Source of the DNA: Nitrospinota bacterium
GTDB lineage: Bacteria > Nitrospinota_A > UBA7883 > JADGGD01
Assembly: GCA_015229165.1 (NCBI GenBank)
Contig: JADGCD010000143.1
Span: 1-5,516, forward strand
Reading direction: 5' to 3'
Length of the DNA: 5,516 bases
Shown here: positions 1 through 5,516 of the stretch, in pieces
How positions within the stretch are numbered: the first letter of the stretch is position 1
How the letters are laid out: every line of letters starts with the position of its first letter
The notes under the pieces: model-generated
The model's input: the letters and a program-made list of their open reading frames with translations, nothing else
Told to the model about the DNA's origin: nothing
Database searches by the model: none
Program-made: the position numbers and the translations under genes

Positions 1-227
1 CGGAGCGGATCGTCCCCCTGTTCATAACCGACGCCTCCTCCCGGAAGCAGCAGGAGGTTCTCCGGATGCTTGGGGCCTACGGAATCTGCTACGCCCTCTT
101 CCTCTCCCCTTCCGACCCGCCGGACGTTCAGGACGAACAGGTGGCGTCAGGGCTGGTCGATTTCGTTGAGCTGATGGAGACCGACTTCGCCCGGATGCCC
201 CCTCCCGCCCCTTCCCCCAAACAATAA
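1..227 (+). CDS. 3' end of an unrecognised protein gene
   Basis: An open frame enters from the left edge (codons in phase with base 3) and runs 74 codons to TAA at 225-227. The visible C-terminus begins ERIVPLFITDASSRKQQEVL and continues through a mixed hydrophobic stretch (AYGICYALFLSP), an acidic amphipathic part (LVDFVELMETDFARM) and a Pro-rich tail ending PAPSPKQ. I do not recognise a family. There are no transmembrane-length hydrophobic segments and no metal-binding motif. The codon choice (G/C at third positions) matches the neighbouring real genes, and the only competing frames are short antisense ones. The 24 bp gap to cysQ and the shared strand suggest co-transcription. The start and most of the protein lie outside the window, so function cannot be judged. 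Confidence 0.7.
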   Translation, partial: ERIVPLFITDASSRKQQEVLRMLGAYGICYALFLSPSDPPDVQDEQVASGLVDFVELMETDFARMPPPAPSPKQ

Positions 228-251
228 CCCTTCGTCGTAATCCGGTTATCC

Positions 252-1070
252 ATGAGCCACTCCGCCGTCGATCTTGCCTTGGCTGAAGCTGCCCTTGTCA
301 TCGCCCGGGAGGCGGGACGGGCGATCATGACCATCTACCGGGAGGAGGATCTTGGCGTCACCGTCAAGGGGGACGACTCCCCCCTGACCCGGGCCGATCT
401 GGCGGCCCACCGGATCATCGTCGACCGGCTCCCGGCGCTCGGCGAAGGGTGGCCGGTGTTGTCGGAGGAGTCACGAGCGATCGACTTTGATGTGAGAAAG
501 GGGTGGCGGCGTTACTGGCTGGTCGACCCGCTGGACGGGACGAAGGAGTTCATCAACCGTCGGGACGAGTTCACGGTGAACATCGCCCTTGTGGAAAACG
601 GTCGCCCGATCCTCGGCGTCGTCACCGCGCCTGCGCTGGGGCGGGAGTGGTTGGCGGCGGAGGGATGCGGCGCGTTCGCCGCCGAAGGGGAGCGACGGCG
701 TCCCATCCGGGCGCATGGGGGCGACGGGCCGCTGCGGATCGTGGCCAGCAAGTCGCACGTGACGCCGGAGCTGGAACGGTTCCTCGCGGCGGTCACGGAG
801 CCGACGGCGCTGGTGAACATCGGCAGCTCGCTGAAGTTCTGTCTGGTGGCGGAGGGGGGGGCCGATCTCTATCCCCGTCTGGGGCCGACGATGGAGTGGG
901 ACACGGCCGCCGCGCAGGCGATTGTGACCGAAGCGGGGGGGAGGGTGGAGACCCTCGCCGGGACGCCGCTGGCCTACAACAAGGAGAGCCTCCTGAACCC
1001 TTACTTCATGGTGACGGGGCTTCCCCCCTACGACTGGCGCCGGTACGCCGACGCCCTGCCCGACGCATAG
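252..1070 (+). CDS. cysQ: 3'(2'),5'-bisphosphate nucleotidase CysQ
   Basis: A 272-residue protein of the inositol monophosphatase-like, Mg-dependent, Li-sensitive phosphatase superfamily. CysQ removes the 3'-phosphate of PAP (and PAPS), giving AMP, which prevents PAP build-up during sulfate assimilation; it is cytoplasmic or membrane-associated. All metal-site motifs are visible: EE at residues 72-73 in VLSEES, DPLDGT at 92-97 inside WLVDPLDGTKEFINR, and EWD at 216-218 in MEWDTAAAQAI. The TKEFINR extension after DPLDGT and the GSSLKF segment (191-196) are typical of CysQ rather than SuhB or HisN. The length matches the family (about 250-270). The ATG at 252 has no clear Shine-Dalgarno sequence, which fits translational coupling to the gene ending 24 bp upstream. 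Specificity for PAP over inositol phosphates is inferred from family resemblance. Confidence 0.93.
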   Translation: MSHSAVDLALAEAALVIAREAGRAIMTIYREEDLGVTVKGDDSPLTRADLAAHRIIVDRLPALGEGWPVLSEESRAIDFDVRKGWRRYWLVDPLDGTKEFINRRDEFTVNIALVENGRPILGVVTAPALGREWLAAEGCGAFAAEGERRRPIRAHGGDGPLRIVASKSHVTPELERFLAAVTEPTALVNIGSSLKFCLVAEGGADLYPRLGPTMEWDTAAAQAIVTEAGGRVETLAGTPLAYNKESLLNPYFMVTGLPPYDWRRYADALPDA

Positions 1071-1086
1071 GGAGACGCGCCCCCCT

Positions 1087-1113
1087 TATATTTTCGCCCC
1101 GGCGCGCCGATAA
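1087..1113 (+). promoter_or_regulatory. Sigma-28 (FliA)-type promoter for the flaG-like gene
   Basis: TATATTTT (1087-1094), an 11 bp GC-rich spacer (1095-1105), then GCCGATAA (1106-1113). The established FliA consensus is TAAAGTTT-N11-GCCGATAA, so the -10 is a perfect 8/8 match, the -35 matches 6/8 and the spacer length is exact. Transcription would start near 1119-1121, leaving a leader of about 40 nt before the ATG at 1159. Its position directly ahead of a FlaG-family gene strongly supports it. The spacer overlaps the right arm of a CGCGCC/GGCGCG inverted repeat (1076-1081/1101-1106) just after cysQ. Confidence 0.8.
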
Positions 1114-1158
1114 GAAGACAGGTGGTATTGACCTTACTTCTGAAAGGGGTGAGCGGTC

Positions 1159-1506
1159 ATGCGAGTGGAAGCGGGAGGCGAAGAGGTCCGGGTGGTCCAT
1201 CCGACCGCCGCGCCCCCGGTCCGCCCCGACACCCCCTCCCGGAAAGAGGCGCCCCGCCGTCTGGATCTCCCCACGGTTGCGGCGCGGGAGAAAAAGCCCG
1301 ACTCCCCCGATGTGGTGGAGTTGTCGGCGCAGGAACGGGTCTCGACCGACTATCAGTACGAGGTGTCGGAGACGCAGGATCTGGTGGTGAAGGTGGTCAA
1401 CGCCAAAGACCGCTCGGAAGTGATCCGCCAGTACCCGAGCGAGGATGTGCTGAAGTTCCGCTCGGCTTACCGGGAGTTCCTGAACCTCGTGGGGCTGGCG
1501 CCGTAG
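1159..1506 (+). CDS. flaG: FlaG-family flagellar protein
   Basis: A 115-residue soluble protein. Residues 1-52 are Pro/Arg/Glu-rich and look disordered. Residues 63-99 carry the FlaG domain pattern: a strand around YQYEVSETQDLVVKVVNAK, then the near-invariant turn EVIRQYPSEDVLKF, which corresponds to the family's EVIRQIPxEExL. A short helix (FRSAYREFLNLVGL) ends the protein. FlaG proteins are encoded in flagellin/fliD loci and have been linked to filament length or structure in some bacteria; the biochemical role is poorly defined. The ATG at 1159 is supported by a strong Shine-Dalgarno AAAGGGGTGA (1143-1152), 6 nt upstream. The gene stands alone: no flagellin, fliD or fliS flanks it here. 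The sigma-28-type promoter implies late flagellar-class expression. The family call is confident; the in vivo role is inference. Confidence 0.85.
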   Translation: MRVEAGGEEVRVVHPTAAPPVRPDTPSRKEAPRRLDLPTVAAREKKPDSPDVVELSAQERVSTDYQYEVSETQDLVVKVVNAKDRSEVIRQYPSEDVLKFRSAYREFLNLVGLAP

Positions 1507-1531
1507 CGCAACGCCAGCGCGGATAGTTTTT
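1494..1531 (+). terminator. Possible intrinsic terminator after flaG
   Basis: GCTGGCG (1494-1500) pairs perfectly with CGCCAGC (1512-1518) around an 11 nt loop that contains the flaG stop codon. A T5 run follows at 1527-1531. The T run sits 8 nt beyond the stem, which is further than ideal, so this is a weak or partial terminator. Its position between flaG and the tRNA promoter is sensible. Confidence 0.4.
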
Positions 1532-1556
1532 CAACCTCCTCGGGGGGCATTCCTGC

Positions 1557-1585
1557 TGGACAACCACCCCTTATTCGGCTATCCT
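1557..1585 (+). promoter_or_regulatory. Sigma-70-like promoter for tRNA-Leu
   Basis: TGGACA (1557-1562; 5/6 match to TTGACA), a 17 bp spacer, then TATCCT (1580-1585; 4/6 match to TATAAT). The start would fall near 1592, giving a short leader before the mature tRNA 5' end at 1617. No better promoter is seen between flaG and the tRNA. Confidence 0.45.
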
Positions 1586-1616
1586 TCCCCCTTCCTGCCG
1601 CTTGCGACGGGAATAC

Positions 1617-1702
1617 GCCCTGGTGGTGGAATTGGTAGACACGCTGTCTTGAGGGGGCAGTGGGGTTTCCCCGTGCTGGTTCGACTCCAGTCCAGGGCAC
1701 CA
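1617..1702 (+). tRNA. tRNA-Leu (anticodon GAG)
   Basis: A complete 86 nt class II tRNA with encoded CCA. The acceptor stem is GCCCTGG (1617-1623) paired with CCAGGGC (1692-1698), then A and CCA. The D-arm contains the conserved AATTGGTAGAC. The anticodon stem is CTGTC (1644-1648)/GGCAG (1656-1660), with loop TTGAGGG placing GAG at 1651-1653. A long variable arm (GGGG-TTT-CCCC, 1662-1672) marks the Leu/Ser/Tyr class. The T-arm is GCTGG-TTCGACT-CCAGT, closed by a G-U pair. The isoacceptor reads CUC and CUU. A short T5 run (1705-1709) follows the CCA. The 3' half shows no duplication elsewhere in the window, so no sign of integration at this tRNA. Confidence 0.97.
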
Positions 1703-1742
1703 TCTTTTTCCCCGGTCGCCCCTCGCGCCCGCACCCCGAACC

Positions 1743-1746
1743 GGAG
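1743..1746 (+). promoter_or_regulatory. Shine-Dalgarno fixing the metalloprotease start
   Basis: GGAG lies 6 nt before the ATG at 1753. It supports that start over the in-frame GTG at 1660, which lies inside the tRNA gene and would add a non-signal-like N-terminus. Confidence 0.6.
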
Positions 1747-1752
1747 TTGATC

Positions 1753-2844
1753 ATGCCCGGCCACGCCACGCTTCGCGCCACCGAATATCTCGCCCGCTTC
1801 CTTTTCCTTCTCGCCGTGGTGACGATCGTCGCCTGCGGGGAGAAAGCGACCGAATCCACCCCCACCGACGGGGGGACCACCCCGGAAACGCTACCGGTCA
1901 CCTTCTCCCAAACCGGGGGCGGGGCGGTGACGATCCCCTCCAACGCCCTCTTTCTCGGCGTGGTCGACGCCGGGGGGATCAACTCCAACGACGCCCTCAT
2001 CACCCGGCTGACCTCCCCCACGGGGCAGAACTGGCTGGATGACGACTATCTTTCGTGGGTCACCTACCGGTCGGCCACCGTCTCCGGCGGCATCCCGTAC
2101 AACGAAAACCTGCAAAACCTCGGCGGCGTCTGGCAGATCGACGGATCTGCCGCGACCGAGGTCTTCTGGAAAACCGCCGAGGGGGCGCGGTTGAAAGTCC
2201 TCTTCGTGCTGGTGTCGCTGCCGGTGGGGAACGACGATCCGGCGTTGCGCGACATCGTTGAGCGTTTCAAGGGGATATTCACCCGCAACGGGATGACCGT
2301 GGCTGACGTGGCCTATGCGTCGATGCAGTCGGACGACACCTACATGGACGAGACCGACAGCAACGGGGACGAAAATCTGGACGGGATGGAGCGGCTCTTC
2401 TCGGTCTCGGGGAACTTCGGCCCCTACGGGGAGTACACGCCGATCTTTCTGGTCCAGTCGATCGGCAGGGGGGGCGACACGCTGGGAATCGCCGGTGGTA
2501 TCCCGGGGCCGATGAAGCAGAACACCACCGGCTCGGGGGTGGTGATCAGCACCTTCGGCGGCGATTTCGAAGGGCTGTCGGACGAGGACCGGCGGATCAT
2601 GGCGGAGACGATGGCCCACGAGCTGGGGCATTACCTCGGTCTCTACCACACGACGGAGAGCGATGGGGGGACGTTCGACCCGATCGGCGACACGCCGGAA
2701 TGCCGTTCGGGCAATCCGACGGCGGGACGCTGCCCGGACGGGGGGAACCTGATGTTCTGGGCGGCGGGGGGCTCGATCGAACAGGCCACCCTGACCGACA
2801 ACCAACGGACCGTCGTCCGCCGCTCCTGGTATCTGCGCCCATAG
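1753..2844 (+). CDS. Secreted zinc metalloprotease lipoprotein (pappalysin/M43-like)
   Basis: A 363-residue predicted lipoprotein. The N-terminus has a basic/polar start, a hydrophobic core (FLFLLAVVTIVA, 16-27) and a lipobox IVAC with C28 as the lipidated residue, followed by a Thr/Pro/Gly-rich linker. The catalytic zinc motif HExxHxxGxxH is HELGHYLGLYH at 289-299 (E290 catalytic; H289, H293 and H299 zinc ligands). A Met-turn candidate, NLMFW, is at 332-336. C317 (in DTPEC) and C327 could form a disulfide between them, as in M43-type metzincins. Residues 202-213 (DSNGDENLDGME) fit an EF-hand-type calcium loop with acidic or polar ligands at positions 1, 3, 5, 7, 9 and 12, but with Glu instead of Gly at position 6. 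It likely acts in the envelope or outside the cell. The substrate is unknown. It sits 50 bp after the tRNA with no clear promoter of its own, so read-through from the tRNA is possible. The protease class is well supported; the exact MEROPS family is inference. Confidence 0.82.
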   Translation: MPGHATLRATEYLARFLFLLAVVTIVACGEKATESTPTDGGTTPETLPVTFSQTGGGAVTIPSNALFLGVVDAGGINSNDALITRLTSPTGQNWLDDDYLSWVTYRSATVSGGIPYNENLQNLGGVWQIDGSAATEVFWKTAEGARLKVLFVLVSLPVGNDDPALRDIVERFKGIFTRNGMTVADVAYASMQSDDTYMDETDSNGDENLDGMERLFSVSGNFGPYGEYTPIFLVQSIGRGGDTLGIAGGIPGPMKQNTTGSGVVISTFGGDFEGLSDEDRRIMAETMAHELGHYLGLYHTTESDGGTFDPIGDTPECRSGNPTAGRCPDGGNLMFWAAGGSIEQATLTDNQRTVVRRSWYLRP

Positions 2845-2853
2845 GAGGAGGAC

Positions 2854-2881
2854 GTTCTTTTCTTTTGAAAAAGAAAAGAAC
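2854..2881. repeat. AT-rich perfect palindrome, 13 bp arms
   Basis: GTTCTTTTCTTTT (2854-2866) and AAAAGAAAAGAAC (2869-2881) are perfect reverse complements around a 2 nt centre, beginning 10 bp after the metalloprotease stop. A further purine-rich run (CCAAAAGAAAAC) follows. There is no terminal T tract on the plus strand, so it is not a standard plus-strand terminator. It forms a unit with the GC-rich palindrome just downstream and resembles the head of a dispersed intergenic repeat. Confidence 0.75.
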
Positions 2882-2898
2882 CAAAAGAAAACTTTCGG

Positions 2899-2942
2899 TC
2901 GTTCGCCTTGGAGGGAGGAAGCCCCCCCTCCAAGGCGAACGA
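2899..2942. repeat. GC-rich perfect inverted repeat, 17 bp arms
   Basis: Bases 2899-2915 (TCGTTCGCCTTGGAGGG) are the exact reverse complement of 2926-2942, with a 10 nt loop. Beyond a small internal mismatch (GG against ATG) the pairing resumes for 5 bp, CTTTC (2892-2896) with GAAAG (2946-2950). On the minus strand the stem is followed, about 7 nt later, by the T-rich run TTTTCTTTT, so it could stop transcription approaching from the purF side. It could equally be a mobile palindromic (REP/MITE-like) element. Confidence 0.75.
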
Positions 2943-2985
2943 ATGGAAAGGCCCCTTTGGCCCGATCCTTCTCAAAGGAAAGAGT

Positions 2986-3007
2986 GTCCCTCATTCCAAA
3001 GAGGGAC
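2986..3007. repeat. Small inverted repeat, 7 bp arms
   Basis: GTCCCTC (2986-2992) and GAGGGAC (3001-3007) flank an 8 nt loop. It is the third hairpin in the series after the metalloprotease gene; a weaker TCCTT/AAGGA hairpin lies between it and the 17 bp repeat. Confidence 0.5.
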
Positions 3008-3098
3008 GAAGATCGCCTTGACCGGCTCAATCCCAAAGGGCCAAGACCGCGTTGTCGAAACGATACCGGTGGCGCACAGCGCCGCGACGCGTAGTCGC

Positions 3099-3129
3099 AA
3101 AAAAGACGGGGCGCCAGAATCGGCCCGTC
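3099..3129 (-). terminator. Intrinsic terminator on the minus strand
   Basis: Read on the minus strand, GACGGG (3129-3124) pairs with CCCGTC (3110-3105), and T6 (3104-3099) follows the stem immediately. The loop contains GCC...GGC that can pair further. Stem plus contiguous T run is the classical Rho-independent form, and it has no function on the plus strand (A6 would precede the stem). It implies a minus-strand transcript coming from higher coordinates, where no protein gene is evident. Confidence 0.6.
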
Positions 3130-3441
3130 CATGCGGTCATGCGCAGTCGCGCCGCCCCAATCGGGGCCGGACCATGGACTCCGGTTCTTGTCACGCCCCG
3201 TCGTAAACCCTGACGTCGCTTCCCGCCCGGCCCCTCCGAGCCGTCGGTTCCGCAAGCGTCACCGTTAAGAGCCAGAATCCGCTTCGGTTTCCGCTGCCAT
3301 GACGTCCAGCCCCGCCGTACGGGTCGTTTCCGTGGACACCGGGAGGAATCCCCCACCGGGGCTCCCAAGGCGTCCGGTTTGAGGCATGGACAGTGACACA
3401 GAACTCGGTCCCCCCCGCGGATTCGGGCCGGGATGACTAAC
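3099..3441 (-). ncRNA. Candidate structured RNA of about 340 nt, unrecognised
   Basis: The interval is bounded by a minus-strand sigma-70-like promoter (3476-3448) and an intrinsic terminator (3129-3099). Inside it is a nested fold. GTCCA/GCC (3391-3387, 3385-3383) pairs with GGCTGGAC (3311-3304) and encloses a long hairpin at 3375-3334: GGACGCC with GGTGTCC, a TT bulge, GGGAG with CTCCC, then CCCC with GGGG. One pair in that stem is G-U on the minus strand but would be an A/C mismatch on the plus strand, which favours a minus-strand RNA. I compared it by eye with RNase P RNA, tmRNA, 6S and SRP RNA and saw none of their conserved cores. A 40-codon frame (3387-3265) lies inside, with no good ribosome site. 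The boundaries and the existence of the RNA are inference. Confidence 0.35.
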
Positions 3442-3447
3442 GAGACT

Positions 3448-3476
3448 AATATTGGCCCCCTTGCCCGTTCTGTCAA
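3448..3476 (-). promoter_or_regulatory. Sigma-70-like promoter on the minus strand
   Basis: On the minus strand, TTGACA (3476-3471; perfect -35) is followed by a 17 bp spacer and AATATT (3453-3448; 4/6 match to TATAAT). Transcription would begin near 3441 and head away from purF into the gene-free interval. It is divergent from the purF promoter, with about 60 bp between the two -35 elements. Confidence 0.5.
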
Positions 3477-3536
3477 ATCGGCGGCCCCACTTTTTTCAAC
3501 TATTTTTTTCGTGGCTCCGGCAGCGGCGTATTGCCG

Positions 3537-3564
3537 TTGACCTCCCCGACACCGGCAAGGGATA

Positions 3565-3566
<2 letters not shown>
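3537..3566 (+). promoter_or_regulatory. Sigma-70-like promoter overlapping the purF ATG
   Basis: TTGACC (3537-3542; 5/6) and GATAAT (3561-3566; 5/6) are separated by 18 bp, a good housekeeping promoter. Its -10 includes the first two bases of the ATG at 3565, and its start would fall near 3573. If it is used, purF must begin downstream, at the GTG at 3604. No purine-repressor operator was recognised. Confidence 0.5.
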
Positions 3567-5025
<1,459 letters not shown>

Positions 5026-5036
5026 CCGGCGGTCGT

Positions 5037-5112
5037 CGCTCCCCTTTTGCAGATCGGCGCGTCGGGGAGCGGTCGGAAGGGGTATCATGATCCGGCGCGG
5101 GGATCGCCCCGC
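5037..5112 (+). other. Two hairpins in the purF-dnaE gap
   Basis: CGCTCCCC (5037-5044) pairs with GGGGAGCG (5064-5071) around a 19 nt loop, and GCGGGG (5097-5102) pairs with CCCCGC (5107-5112) around ATCG. Neither is followed by a T run, so they are not typical intrinsic terminators. They could be mRNA structure between two co-transcribed genes. I see no clear promoter for dnaE in the gap. Confidence 0.4.
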
Positions 5113-5142
5113 TCCCGTTGAACCTTTAGCCCAAGCGACACC

Positions 5143-5516
5143 GTGGACACAAAACAATTCGTCCATCTCCACCTGCACAGCCAGTACTCCCTCCTCGACG
5201 GCGCCATCAAGTTCAAACCGCTGGTCGAGAAGGTCAAGGCGTATGGCGGCCGGGCCGTGGCCGTCACCGACCACGGCGCCATGTTCGGCGCCTTCGACTT
5301 CGCCACCACCGCCATGAAGGCAGGGGTCATGCCGATCATCGGCTGCGAGGTCTATCTTGCCCCCGGCTCCCGTTTCGACCGGGGGGAGGCCAACAAGAAC
5401 CTCGATTACGACGCCCGCTACTACCACCTCGTCCTGCTGGCCCAGAACGCCAAAGGGTACAAGAACCTGTGCGAGCTGGTCTCGGCAGGCTATCTGGAGG
5501 GGTACTACTACAAACC
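5143..5516 (+). CDS. dnaE: DNA polymerase III alpha subunit, N-terminal part (PHP domain)
   Basis: The first 124 codons of the replicative polymerase; the rest lies beyond the window. The visible part is the PHP domain: FVHLHLHSQYSLLDG (6-20) with the H8/H10/H12 cluster, VTDHG (41-45) with D43 and H44, then PIIGCEVYLAPGSRF (64-78) with E69. These metal-ligand positions are kept, unlike E. coli DnaE where the cluster is degenerate, so the domain may bind metals and could have 3'-5' exonuclease (proofreading) activity as shown for some bacterial DnaE proteins. The start is effectively forced: an in-frame TGA lies at 5119-5121 and GTG at 5143 is the only start codon between it and the conserved FVHLH. 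There is no good Shine-Dalgarno sequence. The assignment to DnaE rather than PolC or an error-prone DnaE2 rests on the N-terminal sequence only. Confidence 0.93.
   Translation, partial: MDTKQFVHLHLHSQYSLLDGAIKFKPLVEKVKAYGGRAVAVTDHGAMFGAFDFATTAMKAGVMPIIGCEVYLAPGSRFDRGEANKNLDYDARYYHLVLLAQNAKGYKNLCELVSAGYLEGYYYK

Larger units (their letters stand above)
2845..3564. other. 720 bp intergenic region without a convincing protein gene
   Basis: The stretch between the metalloprotease and purF contains only Arg/Gly/Pro-rich open frames that match no family. The left part (2854-3007) is a run of strong inverted repeats. The right part (3099-3476) carries a minus-strand promoter, folded arms and a terminator. 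Poly-T/poly-A tracts at 3491-3496 and 3503-3509 precede the purF promoter. A broken gene cannot be excluded, but no recognisable protein fragment was found in any frame. Confidence 0.7.

Noticed and set aside
503..1390. Plus-strand open frame of 295 codons overlapping cysQ and flaG
   Set aside because: Out of frame with both genes and composed of Arg/Gly/Pro-rich low-information sequence; no motif.
1660..1752. Upstream GTG start that would lengthen the metalloprotease by 31 residues
   Set aside because: It lies inside the tRNA-Leu gene and would push the lipoprotein signal peptide away from the N-terminus; the ATG at 1753 has a GGAG 6 nt upstream.
1617..2844. Integration of an island at the tRNA-Leu 3' end
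   Set aside because: No second copy of the tRNA 3' end, no integrase and no phage-like gene in the window.
3080..3104. GCGAC/GTCGC hairpin followed by A6 as a plus-strand terminator
   Set aside because: An intrinsic terminator needs T, not A, after the stem. The A6 serves the minus-strand hairpin at 3105-3129 instead.
1891..3255. Minus-strand open frame of 454 codons across the protease gene and the intergenic palindromes
   Set aside because: Antisense to a gene with a lipobox and zinc site; Arg/Pro/Gly-rich with no family resemblance, and it crosses the palindrome cluster and the minus-strand terminator.
3027..3476. 149-codon minus-strand open frame upstream of purF
   Set aside because: Very Arg/Gly-rich, no ribosome site, its ATG lies within the -35 of the predicted promoter, and it runs through the intrinsic terminator at 3129-3099.
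2845..3564. CRISPR array or tandem repeat in the palindromic region
   Set aside because: The hairpins differ in sequence and there are no regularly spaced direct repeats.

Overview
This is a GC-rich chromosomal window from what is most likely a flagellated Gram-negative bacterium. The signs are a lipoprotein signal peptide, a FlaG-family protein behind a near-consensus sigma-28 promoter, CysQ, and a Pol III alpha subunit. The gene content (B. subtilis-type Fe-S PurF, DnaE with an intact PHP metal site, a metalloprotease lipoprotein of a type I associate with Deltaproteobacteria/Myxococcota) suggests a deltaproteobacterial or deep proteobacterial lineage. The sequence alone does not settle the phylum.

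Layout, left to right. An unrecognised gene enters from the left edge and ends at 227. It is followed 24 bp later by cysQ (252-1070), a 3'(2'),5'-bisphosphate nucleotidase of sulfate assimilation. A sigma-28-type promoter (1087-1113) then precedes a small flaG-like gene (1159-1506), which ends in a possible terminator. A tRNA-Leu(GAG) gene with encoded CCA (1617-1702) has its own sigma-70-like promoter. Fifty bases after it is a gene for a secreted zinc metalloprotease lipoprotein (1753-2844) with an HExxHxxGxxH site.

From 2845 to 3564 there is no convincing protein gene. The left part holds a cluster of strong palindromes (13 bp and 17 bp perfect stems, then a 7 bp stem), resembling a dispersed intergenic repeat. 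The right part, read on the minus strand, has a TTGACA-N17-AATATT promoter at 3476-3448 and a hairpin followed by T6 at 3129-3099. Together they delimit a possible structured RNA of about 340 nt, the least explained element in the window.

The right end carries housekeeping genes on the plus strand: purF (3565-5025; first committed step of purine synthesis) and the start of dnaE (5143 to the window edge; replicative polymerase alpha subunit with its N-terminal PHP domain). A good sigma-70-like promoter overlaps the annotated ATG of purF, so the true start may be the GTG at 3604.

The genes do not form one pathway. The window is a mosaic of housekeeping genes, one flagellar accessory gene and one secreted protease. 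I see no transposase, CRISPR array, toxin-antitoxin pair or phage gene.
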